64,000 nucleotides of DNA from Nonomuraea purpurea (GTDB lineage: Bacteria > Actinomycetota > Actinomycetes > Streptosporangiales > Streptosporangiaceae), in contig NZ_JBHSBI010000016.1 of assembly GCF_042650645.1 (NCBI RefSeq), forward strand, positions 62,001 to 126,000, given 5' to 3'. The translations under genes were made by a program, and so were the position numbers. Under the pieces are notes generated by a model, which did no database searches, was not told where the DNA came from, and saw nothing but the letters and a program-made list of their open reading frames with translations. This document shows positions 17,633-24,667 of the stretch, piece by piece; the first letter of the stretch is position 1, and each line of letters begins with the position of its first letter.

Positions 17633-18591
17633 GACGGTCCTTTCGAGCTGATCAGCACGTCAGCGATGGCGCTGGCGATCTGGGTGGAGATGCGGTCATC
17701 GAACCACGCCCATTGGCCATTGGGATTGGATTCCAGGAACACCCATTCGCCGTCGCCGGTCACGCAGAAATCGAACGCCCCGAAGACCAGACCGAGCTGG
17801 TCCAGGTACGCGCGCATACCGTTGACGACGGCCGGAGGAGCCTCGATCAGCTCGTACGACAATGAGTCGTAGTGCAGCCGCCAGTCCAGCGCGGGGGCAC
17901 CGTTGATGCGGACCGGGAAGACGTGGTCGCCCACCATCGTCACCCGAACGTCGGCAACCTTCTCCACTTGTTCCTGGAACAGGTGGGCCGCCTCGGCAAC
18001 CGTCTCGTCCAGTTCCTTGGGATCGATGGGGTGCGCCCATATGGTTCGCCACTTCCCATCTTCGTTCTTGAAGGGCGTGGACCACAGCGGCTTGAATACG
18101 GTGCCGGCGAGCCGCGAGGAGAATGCGCGGACGCTGTCAAGCCGGTTCGTGACCAGGGTTTTCGGGATGGTCAGGCCACAGGTGGCGGCCGTGACGAGTT
18201 GGAGCGGCTTGTACTCGGCATCCCGATTGCGGAATGGGTGATTCAGGTAGAACGCACCAGGAAGGGCCGCCAGAACCCCGCCCAGTCCATAGCGCGCTTG
18301 CTCGGCCACCCATGTTGCGCTGCTCTTGTCCAGCTCCAGAGAGGGTTTGTAGGGCGTGGGCTGACGCCAGTAGACGGCGCTCACACTGGACAGGTCCAGG
18401 CGGCGCGTGGGCGTCTCGATCGACCCGGTCAAGCCCAGGCCGTCGAAGTAGGCGGACAGGGCGATCTCGTCGGGGAAGTCGGCGCCGGGGTCGAACCGCA
18501 CGGCTGGGACATCCCGGCCGTGCAGTTCGCCCAGCACCAAGTCAGTGGTTGGGTCATCCAGGCAGGAGACCACCAAGACAGGTGCCTTCAT
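17629..18591 (-). CDS. tgmB: ATP-grasp ribosomal peptide maturase (TgmB-like)
   Basis: A 320-residue ATP-grasp ligase that should form ester or amide cross-links between Thr/Ser/Lys and Asp/Glu side chains of a precursor peptide. The N-terminal pre-ATP-grasp domain includes VSAVYWRQPTPY at about 69-80. The central part shows the ATP-binding AGTVFKPLWS and the C-terminal part the metal ligands VFLESNPNGQW. Length is normal for MvdD/TgmB enzymes. The ATG at 18591 lies 5 bases after the precursor stop, and its own stop overlaps the methyltransferase start, giving the order precursor-ligase-methyltransferase. Confidence 0.9.
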   Translation of the reverse strand: MKAPVLVVSCLDDPTTDLVLGELHGRDVPAVRFDPGADFPDEIALSAYFDGLGLTGSIETPTRRLDLSSVSAVYWRQPTPYKPSLELDKSSATWVAEQARYGLGGVLAALPGAFYLNHPFRNRDAEYKPLQLVTAATCGLTIPKTLVTNRLDSVRAFSSRLAGTVFKPLWSTPFKNEDGKWRTIWAHPIDPKELDETVAEAAHLFQEQVEKVADVRVTMVGDHVFPVRINGAPALDWRLHYDSLSYELIEAPPAVVNGMRAYLDQLGLVFGAFDFCVTGDGEWVFLESNPNGQWAWFDDRISTQIASAIADVLISSKGPS

Positions 18592-18596
18592 CCGGA

Positions 18597-18931
18597 TCAG
18601 TCCGATACCCAGTCCGTGGTGCTGTCCGGCTTGCCCTTGGGCGCGTTGCCGTCGCTTCCATCGCCGGTCGGCGGCTCGGTGGGGCTCGCCTTCTGCACAT
18701 TGGTGCCGTGCTTGGCAGCCTCGATCGGCTTGTGGGTGATCGGGTCGGCGTAGACGCCCATCTGGGTCACGGGGTCCAGGTAGACGCGATAGGGGACGTG
18801 GGGAACGCCTTCATCTCGTCTGGGAACGGGGCCATCTGCGACACTCCCCACGGGCGGGGTCTGCCCACGGGGAGGTTTCCTCGCTGCCCTGTCTCGAGTT
18901 TTGCGGGGGTGAGGGCATCGGTCGCTTGCAT
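18597..18931 (-). CDS. tgmA: Graspetide precursor peptide (TgmA-like), split by a 1-nt frameshift
   Basis: An excellent ribosome site (GGAGGAGAAC) precedes ATG 18931. The first frame encodes a leader ending in GRPRPWGVSQMAPFPDE, containing the RPWG and PFP motifs of ATP-grasp-target RiPPs, but then runs into a stop. The rest of the family pattern (VPYRVYLDPVTQMGVYAD, then IEAAKHGTN, and an acidic Thr/Ser/Asp tail ending TTDWVSD) continues in the -1 frame to the TGA at 18597, directly before tgmB. The junction lies near 18806-18822. Joining the frames gives about 111 residues, normal for the family. The tail holds the Thr/Asp/Glu residues that would be cross-linked. A base loss, a sequencing error or a recoding event could explain the split. 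Confidence 0.75.
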
Positions 18932-19318
18932 GTTCTCCTCCATCTACTTCGGGTGTGCGGTTCTGAAGGAAGCAATGAGCGTCCCCGGCGGGACTCGGGG
19001 AAGACATCAAGATGCGTAGTACGGGGCAAACGCATCGCGCCCGCCGGGGACGGCTTGTTGGGGCCGGCCTACAGGCGGCCGTCTGACCGGCCCCGGTCCT
19101 TCCGTGTGCGGAAAGACGGCTATCGGTGGCACTGAATGCCGGGGTGGTCGTCATCGTGTGCCAGCGAATTAGGCCGAAGCGACCAGTTGATATGTACTGG
19201 TTTCGCCGGGGGGAAGCAGATCGAACACGTGGGATTACCGCACGCCTCAGGACAGGTTCCTTGACCACACCAGTGGGGGGAGCGCGGCTTGGTGGCGAAT
19301 CTGGTCCCATTGCACGGC
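18932..19318. other. Intergenic region upstream of tgmA with several dyads
   Basis: About 390 bases with no gene. It contains a 13-bp inverted repeat (18980-18992 with 19040-19052), an 8-bp repeat GGGGCCGG/CCGGCCCC (19060-19067 with 19087-19094), a small hairpin TTCCG-TGTG-CGGAA (19100-19113), and ACCAGT-8-ACTGGT at 19182-19201. The first group may attenuate or terminate transcription ahead of tgmA; the last looks like an operator. Confidence 0.45.
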
Positions 19319-19624
19319 CTACTCCTCCTGTTGCTCCGGCTGGCCCTCGATCTGGGCCAGTTGCGCCTTGATCTGGAGTCGTAAGCCCTCGGGGCAATCG
19401 GCGGTAAGCACGCCCGCTCGGATGCCGATGATCTGCTCGCGCGGCATGGCGAACCAGGCGTTTAGCGCCTTCGCTTCGCTCAGGCCACGCCAAACGTGGT
19501 ACCTGGTGCCGAAGCCGGCCTTCAGACCCACTAGTGCCTCAGCCTCGGCGGCGAGATCTACAGCCGCCGGGGCCTCCTCCTCGGAGTGGCCAAAGCCATG
19601 CAGGTCGAATCCTCGTGCGCCCAT
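19319..19624 (-). CDS. Small hypothetical protein downstream of XRE regulator
   Basis: A 101-residue, mostly helical, acidic protein with no motif I recognise; recognisable pieces are YHVWRGLSEAKALNAWFAMPREQIIGIRAG and a Gln/Glu-rich tail. ATG 19624 was preferred to an upstream in-frame ATG because the upstream 12 residues overlap the probable promoter. It follows the XRE gene on the same strand by about 90 bases and may act with it. Moderately likely to be real, based on composition and position. Confidence 0.5.
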   Translation of the reverse strand: MGARGFDLHGFGHSEEEAPAAVDLAAEAEALVGLKAGFGTRYHVWRGLSEAKALNAWFAMPREQIIGIRAGVLTADCPEGLRLQIKAQLAQIEGQPEQQEE

Positions 19625-19697
19625 GACGACAAGGTACGGCGAGAGTAACGAACGATACACAGACAGTGCGTACGCTTTAGAAGCGGTCTTGGCCGCT

Positions 19698-19718
19698 ACC
19701 CGTACGCTGCGTACGGGT
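19698..19718. repeat. 21-bp palindrome at the XRE gene 3' end
   Basis: ACCCGTACG-CTG-CGTACGGGT is a perfect 9-3-9 dyad that ends on the last base of the XRE regulator stop codon. A second short dyad AGCGG-6-CCGCT lies just beyond it (19682-19697). It lies upstream of the small gene starting at 19624 on the minus strand, so it may be an operator or a terminator. Confidence 0.55.
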
Positions 19719-20908
19719 TACCCCTCGAAAACGCTGACCAAGTCGCGTAGCGAAGCTGAAAGCCGCTGACGATGGTCAACCAGATCATCAACGACAGACC
19801 GGGCGAACCCTTGGTGACGGAACCACTCCGCTGACACGGCTTTGGCTTCCGCTGCCGCCTCCTCGGCGGCGTCCGACTTATGCAGCTCCAGCAGAGCCCG
19901 CGCATCGTTCAACCGGTGACGACCCCACTGAACCGGCAGAAGGTCTTCACGCCGGACAGTGCCACTCGCCTTCAGCGCAACGTCAGGCCGGTTCAGTGCG
20001 GTCATGATGTGCGTGGTCTGGACCCCCACATGCGAAGGGCCAAAGCTCACCCAGTAGTCGTGCCGGTCGGCCCCCACTCTGGCCGCGCCAGCCCTGGCCA
20101 CGCTGAGATACTCCTCAGCCTGCGCACGGTCCCCGCGGGCTCCGCACGCGACAGCAGCATTCAGGACGAGACCGCCCCATGCGGTGAGCTGGTTCGGGAC
20201 AGCCCTGGACATGGTCGGCTCGATCTCCTCGGCCGTGCGAATGGCGATCTCCTCGGCCTCCGCCAGGCGGCCCTGGTGCAGCATCACCCACGAATAAGTG
20301 CCGTACATGGTGGCCAGTCGGTAGGGGTCGTCACCGGTTTGTCCTACGCTGATCGCCCGCTCAGCCGCGATGGCGGCAGCATCGTCTCGGCCAGTGTGGA
20401 CCAGGACGCAGGCGGCAAGTTGCCACGCGTGCGCCAACACGGCTGCTCCGGCCGCCCGCTCGGCGGAGTGCAGGACCCGGCAGCGGTGGATCAGATCAGG
20501 CAGGTCGGCGGCCAGGACGCCGAACTCGCCGCCGAAGTACGCGCCGTATCCGCTTTCGACACGCCGCCACAGCTCAGCCGTGTCAGGCTGCTCCTGGCCT
20601 CCCTCGGGGCTCATCTTCGGCAGCAGGCCGGGGTTGATCACGGCATCGCGTACCGCCAGCGCCGCAGCGCCTGGCACCGGCTCCAAGTACGACCCCTTGC
20701 CCGCGATGACGCCGGGATCAACGTCCAGCGCCCGTGCCAGCTTGACCATGCTGGCCCACGACATGCCTTTCCTAACGTCCCGCTCCAGGGCGGAGACCAG
20801 ATCCACGCTGACCCCTGCAAGCTCGGCCAGCTCCGCCTGCTTGTAACCGCGCCGGAGGCGAAGTCCACGAATGCGCTGTCCCGGCGTCGTCGGCTTGGTC
20901 TGCGGCAT
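19718..20908 (-). CDS. XRE-family transcriptional regulator with TPR-like C-terminus
   Basis: A 396-residue protein. The N-terminal cro/C1-type HTH (about 12-70: RIRGLRLRRGYKQAELAELAGVSVDLVSALERDVRKG) is followed by a helical repeat region of TPR type to the end. This is the common actinomycete layout of long XRE regulators. The C-terminal repeats probably bind a peptide or protein ligand. ATG 20908 gives the family start (MPQTKPTTPGQRIRGLR) with GAGAGGCG upstream. It lies upstream of the graspetide cassette on the same strand and could regulate it (inference). Confidence 0.85.
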   Translation of the reverse strand: MPQTKPTTPGQRIRGLRLRRGYKQAELAELAGVSVDLVSALERDVRKGMSWASMVKLARALDVDPGVIAGKGSYLEPVPGAAALAVRDAVINPGLLPKMSPEGGQEQPDTAELWRRVESGYGAYFGGEFGVLAADLPDLIHRCRVLHSAERAAGAAVLAHAWQLAACVLVHTGRDDAAAIAAERAISVGQTGDDPYRLATMYGTYSWVMLHQGRLAEAEEIAIRTAEEIEPTMSRAVPNQLTAWGGLVLNAAVACGARGDRAQAEEYLSVARAGAARVGADRHDYWVSFGPSHVGVQTTHIMTALNRPDVALKASGTVRREDLLPVQWGRHRLNDARALLELHKSDAAEEAAAEAKAVSAEWFRHQGFARSVVDDLVDHRQRLSASLRDLVSVFEG

Positions 20909-21164
20909 GGGATCGCCTCTCGCCCGTGGGTTGCTGCCTGCCTTCAGAGTAAGCCGCGTAGACGATGGCGTGCCGCCCGCTGCACATAACGGCTGACGGT
21001 AGTGGAGCCAGCACCGGACTTTTCGCTCAATCTTGTGGGAACCCCCTCGGGTCGAGCGCCGCGCTGCGTGCCTTCGGTCCGCTGGACTCACCGTAGACTG
21101 ACCTGACGCTTCTCAGGGTTCAAGGCCGACGGGCCGTAGGTACCCGGCGATCCGCGGGGGCCGG

Positions 21165-22271
21165 TCAGTCCTCGGTCATGCGGTCCAGGCGGTCCAGGGC
21201 CTCGCCGTACTCCTCCACCAGGCCGAAGACCACGTCCTTGGTGGAGCGCACCTGGTTGGTGAGGCCGATGACCTGCCCTGCGGGGAACGTGGCCAGTTCC
21301 GATGACTCCGAGCGGCCGATCCGGCGCAGCGCGTCCGAGACCAGCATGAACTGCAGCGGCATCGGCAGCGTCCCCGGTGACTCCTCCGACTCCCATGCCT
21401 CGGTCCACTCGTTCCTGAGCAGGCGCGCGGGCTTGCCCGTCCAGCTCCTGGAGCGGACGGTGTCGCGGGAGGTGGCCTCCAGGATGCGGCGCCTGGCCAT
21501 CTCCGGCGTGTCCGCCTCCTCGACCGTGAGCCAGAGGGAGCCGGTCCACACGCCCTCCGCCCCGAGGGCGAGCCCCGCCGCCATCTGGCGGCCGTTGCCG
21601 ATGCCGCCCGCCGCCAGCACGGGGACGTCCACGGCGTCCACGACCTGCGGGATCAGCACCATGGTCGAGATCTCACCCGTGTGCCCGCCGGCCTCGGTGC
21701 CCTGGGCGACCACGACGTCAACCCCGACCTCCACCTGCTTGAGCGCGTGGCGGGGGGTGGAGGCGAGGGCGGCGACCTTGACCCCGTGGGAGTGGGCCAG
21801 GTCGACCACGTCGGCGGGCGGCGGGCCGAGCGCGTTGGCCAGCAGCGCGATGGGGTGCCGCAGGGCGACCTCGACCTGCGGGCGGGCGGTGGCGTCCGTC
21901 CAGCCGAGCAGGACCTTGCCCGCCTCGGCGTCGGACGACAGCGCCGGTACGCCATGCCTGGCCAGGAGGTTCTCCACGAAGGCCCGGTGGCCGTCGGGGA
22001 TCATCGACTGCAGGCGGCCGACCAGTTCCTCGGGGGCGAAGTCGGCGCCCTCGTACGAGGCGGGCATGACGACGTCCACCCCGTACGGTTTGCCGTCCAC
22101 GTGGTCGTCGATCCACTTGAGCTCCGTTTCGAGCTCTTCCGGCGTGAAGTACAGCGCTCCGAGCACGCCCATGCCGCCCGCGCGGCTGACGGCTGCGACC
22201 ACATCCCGGCAGTGGCTGAACGCGAAGATCGGGAGCTCGATTCCGAACATGTCCGTGACACGTGTCCGCAT
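21165..22271 (-). CDS. Nitronate monooxygenase-family FMN oxidoreductase (IpdC-like)
   Basis: A 368-residue TIM-barrel flavoprotein of the 2-nitropropane dioxygenase family. It shows the N-terminal barrel start (LPIFAFSHCRDVVAAVSRAGGMGVLGA) and the FMN phosphate-binding pieces VVVAQGTEAGGHTG and VPVLAAGGIGNGRQMAAGLALGAEGVWTGS. ATG 22271 was chosen over ATG 22307 because upstream residues are not family-like and a promoter palindrome sits there. Family members include nitronate monooxygenases and IpdC (Rv3553), a flavoprotein of sterol ring C/D catabolism. With sterol-type genes elsewhere in the window and a KstR-type box in the promoter, an IpdC-like role is plausible but not established. Confidence 0.83.
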   Translation of the reverse strand: MRTRVTDMFGIELPIFAFSHCRDVVAAVSRAGGMGVLGALYFTPEELETELKWIDDHVDGKPYGVDVVMPASYEGADFAPEELVGRLQSMIPDGHRAFVENLLARHGVPALSSDAEAGKVLLGWTDATARPQVEVALRHPIALLANALGPPPADVVDLAHSHGVKVAALASTPRHALKQVEVGVDVVVAQGTEAGGHTGEISTMVLIPQVVDAVDVPVLAAGGIGNGRQMAAGLALGAEGVWTGSLWLTVEEADTPEMARRRILEATSRDTVRSRSWTGKPARLLRNEWTEAWESEESPGTLPMPLQFMLVSDALRRIGRSESSELATFPAGQVIGLTNQVRSTKDVVFGLVEEYGEALDRLDRMTED

Positions 22272-22302
22272 GGCCCGACAATACGTCCGCCCGACAACAA
22301 AC

Positions 22303-22325
22303 TGCAACGCGTTCTAGACTAGAAC
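22303..22325. promoter_or_regulatory. KstR-consensus operator before the NMO/IpdC-like gene
   Basis: TGCAACGCGTTCTA at 22303-22316 matches all eight defined bases of TNNAACNNGTTNNA. It overlaps a perfect 15-bp dyad GTTCTAG-A-CTAGAAC (22311-22325). Both lie 32-54 bases upstream of the ATG at 22271. A weaker match, GATAACACGTTCCA (22357-22370), lies further upstream. Confidence 0.6.
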
Positions 22326-22390
22326 CTTTTGTCGGTACCGACCGGTAACATGTAGCGATAACACGTTCCAGTAAGGCGTTCCGACAGAAA

Positions 22391-22419
22391 GAAAAAGGGC
22401 CCGCCGACGCGGGCCCCTT
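22391..22419 (-). terminator. Rho-independent terminator of the DUF3068 gene
   Basis: GGGCCCGC (22397-22404) and GCGGGCCC (22409-22416) form a perfect 8-bp stem with a CGAC loop. On the minus strand the stem is followed by TTTTTCTTTC, a classical T-tract. It lies 15 bases after the DUF3068 stop. Confidence 0.85.
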
Positions 22420-22433
22420 GAATGCGCGGCGGA

Positions 22434-23354
22434 CTACCCGGCGGCCCTCGGGCGGCGCCCCAGGACCGCACCGGCCAGGACCAGCACGACGCCGACGATC
22501 AGCAACACCAGCGGGATGATGTTGCGCAGCAGGTTGATCGTGTTCTTGCCTTCCTGGGCGGTCTTGACCAGGTCGTCCACGGTCTTCTCCGTCATCTTCG
22601 CGGTGGCGGCGAAGGCGACGCTGCGCTCGATCCCGTCCTGGGTCTTCAGCACCTCGTGCCGCTGCATCTCCTGCCGCACCGGCGAGCCCGTGACCGGCTC
22701 GACCCAGTACGTCGTCTTGCCGTCGTACCAGCGGTCCACCTGGACGTCGCCGGTGGTGCCCGTGACGCCCAGCACGTTGGCGGGCGCGGTGCGGGTCTCG
22801 GTCTTGGTGGGCGGCGCGGTCTGCTCGAAGACGTACACGGGCAGGCCGTTGACCTTGTCCTCGCGGACGAACTTCGTGTCGAACGCCTTGCCGGCCGTGG
22901 AGTTGAACACCTTGTAGGTCTTCTTCTCCACGTCGAACGGGAACTTGTAGATCTGCCCCTCGAGTGTCACCGGCGCCTTCTTGATGCTGCTCCCGCAGCA
23001 GTTCACGCCCAGTCCCGTGTACCGGTCGAAGGCGCTGCGCCGCTCGGAGATGTCGATCTGCGGACGCTTGTTGGTCACGTCGTTGACGACCGTGGCCTCG
23101 TCCCAGACGACCCGCTGGGAGTTGGCGTCCTTCACGTCGCCGCGCGTGGTGACGATGATGTCCAGGTCGCCGGTGAGGACCTTCAGGTCCTGCAGCGAGA
23201 AGTACTGGGCGCCTTTGGCCTCCAGTCGCAGGATGCCGAACTGGGCCGCCGGCGCGGAGACGATCTGCCCGGCCGCCCAGAATTTCAGCAGCGGCGCCAG
23301 GGCGATGAAGAAAGCACCGAACCCGATGAGGACGAGCGTGGAGATACGACCCAT
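22434..23354 (-). CDS. DUF3068 (PorA-like) membrane-anchored protein
   Basis: A 306-residue protein with an N-terminal hydrophobic segment (about 5-28), a large extracytoplasmic beta-rich domain with a GLGVNCCG Cys pair, and a C-terminal membrane segment (about 278-298) followed by GRRPRAAG. This matches the DUF3068/PorA-like family of actinobacteria, whose biochemical role is unclear; a cell-envelope function is likely. It is divergent from the acyltransferase at 23522 and ends in a strong terminator. A KstR-like half-palindrome lies 18 bases before its ATG, suggesting link to lipid-responsive control. Confidence 0.8.
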   Translation of the reverse strand: MGRISTLVLIGFGAFFIALAPLLKFWAAGQIVSAPAAQFGILRLEAKGAQYFSLQDLKVLTGDLDIIVTTRGDVKDANSQRVVWDEATVVNDVTNKRPQIDISERRSAFDRYTGLGVNCCGSSIKKAPVTLEGQIYKFPFDVEKKTYKVFNSTAGKAFDTKFVREDKVNGLPVYVFEQTAPPTKTETRTAPANVLGVTGTTGDVQVDRWYDGKTTYWVEPVTGSPVRQEMQRHEVLKTQDGIERSVAFAATAKMTEKTVDDLVKTAQEGKNTINLLRNIIPLVLLIVGVVLVLAGAVLGRRPRAAG

Positions 23355-23371
23355 CGAGGCCTCCGCATTAG

Positions 23372-23484
23372 TAGAACGTGTTGTCGTCTGGTGCCCGCGT
23401 CGAGCAACAAAGTATGACAGTGAGTGATGCGCGTCACTGGGGGGTATGCCACCGCAACCAAATCGATAGAAACAGGTTCTATCG
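23372..23484. promoter_or_regulatory. Two KstR-like dyads in the DUF3068/acyltransferase divergent promoter
   Basis: TAGAACGTGTTGTC (23372-23385) matches seven of eight defined KstR bases and sits by the DUF3068 start. CGATAGAA-ACAGG-TTCTATCG (23464-23484) is a perfect 8-5-8 dyad containing AACNNGTT and lies 38 bases before the acyltransferase ATG. Each divergent gene thus has its own operator-like element. Confidence 0.55.
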
Positions 23485-23521
23485 TGGTTTGGTCGACGAA
23501 AGCGGGAAAGTGGAAGCAGCG

Positions 23522-24667
23522 ATGAAGAGCAGGGACGCCGCCCTCGACGGCCTCCGCGCGTTCGCCGCCCTCGGCGTCTGGCTGCTGCATGTCGGAAGCA
23601 ACACCGGCGTCATGTACCGGGAGGGCATGTACGCCTGGATGATGAGCCGACTCGGCATCGCCGTGCCAATCTTCTTCCTCCTGTCGGGCCTGCTGCTCTA
23701 CCGCCCGTGGGCGCGCGCGGTGATCGAGGATACGCCACGACCCAAGCCGCTGCGCTACCTGTGGCGCAGAGTGATGCGGGTCATGCCGGTCTACTGGATC
23801 GTGACGGGCCTGGCGCTGTGGGCATGGAGCTCGCTCGACTGGCTCGGCTGGGTCAAGTGGATGCTGCTGCTGCAGAACTTCTTCCCCGGCGATCCCCCGG
23901 TCGACGGGCTCTACCAGATGTGGACGCTGCCCATCGAGATGTCCTTCTACGTGCTGCTGCCCGTGCTGGCCTGGGCGCTGCACCGGTGGGCGCGCGGCGG
24001 CAACCGGCCGGTCAGGCTGCTGGCGGGCATCGCGGCGCTGCCGGTGGTCTCGGTCGCGAGCGTGGTCGTGGCCCGGCTGTTCGAGCAGCCGCAGATGGCG
24101 CTCTGGCTGCCGTACAACCTGGTCTTCTTCGCCTGCGGGATGGCGATGGCGGTGTTGTCGGTGTGGATCGGGCACAGCCGGATCGTCGACGCGCTGGCCC
24201 CCCAGCTCCTGGTGTCGGCCCTGCTGCTGTACGCGCTGCTGAGCACCGACCTGGCCGGACCGCGCACGCTCGCGCTGCCGACCATGCAGCAGTCGTTGCT
24301 GCGGGTGAGCCTGGAGGCGGCGGTGGCCGTGCTGGTGGTCGCGCCGTTCGCGCTGGCCCCCAACCCCGGCTCGCTCCGGCACCGCTTCCTCGGCAACCCG
24401 GTGACCGCCTACCTGGGACGCATCTCCTACAGCTTCTTCCTGTGGCACGCGCCGGTGATCACGCTGCAGCTCAAGCTCACCGGCGCGCAGCCCTTCCAGG
24501 CCGACTTCCCCAGCGTGGCCATCGTGTCGTTCGTGGTGACGATCCTGCTCAGCATTGCCAGCTACCATCTCGTCGAAGTCACCGCCCTCAAACTCACCGC
24601 GCGCCGATCAGCACCTGCTCGGCCGCCGGACGCTCAGGCTCCGGCGCCGGTGGCGCCGCTCGCCTGA
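23522..24667 (+). CDS. Acyltransferase family 3 membrane protein
   Basis: A 381-residue integral membrane O-acyltransferase (OafA/YrhL type) that transfers acyl groups to envelope glycans, lipids or secondary metabolites. It starts with the family signature MKSRDAALDGLRAFAALGVWLLHVG containing the conserved Arg and His, followed by about ten membrane segments, and later GRISYSFFLWHAPVI near the end. ATG 23522 begins exactly at this signature. It overlaps the 3' end of the convergent aftD-like gene by 74 bases. The acceptor is unknown; proximity to glycan genes suggests an envelope polysaccharide or lipid. Confidence 0.88.
   Translation: MKSRDAALDGLRAFAALGVWLLHVGSNTGVMYREGMYAWMMSRLGIAVPIFFLLSGLLLYRPWARAVIEDTPRPKPLRYLWRRVMRVMPVYWIVTGLALWAWSSLDWLGWVKWMLLLQNFFPGDPPVDGLYQMWTLPIEMSFYVLLPVLAWALHRWARGGNRPVRLLAGIAALPVVSVASVVVARLFEQPQMALWLPYNLVFFACGMAMAVLSVWIGHSRIVDALAPQLLVSALLLYALLSTDLAGPRTLALPTMQQSLLRVSLEAAVAVLVVAPFALAPNPGSLRHRFLGNPVTAYLGRISYSFFLWHAPVITLQLKLTGAQPFQADFPSVAIVSFVVTILLSIASYHLVEVTALKLTARRSAPARPPDAQAPAPVAPLA

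Noticed and set aside
18597..19493. A 298-codon continuous minus-strand frame including the tgmA core
   Set aside because: The part upstream of about 18822 has no homology and no ribosome site, while the true leader with RPWG lies in another frame; the gene is better described as frameshifted.
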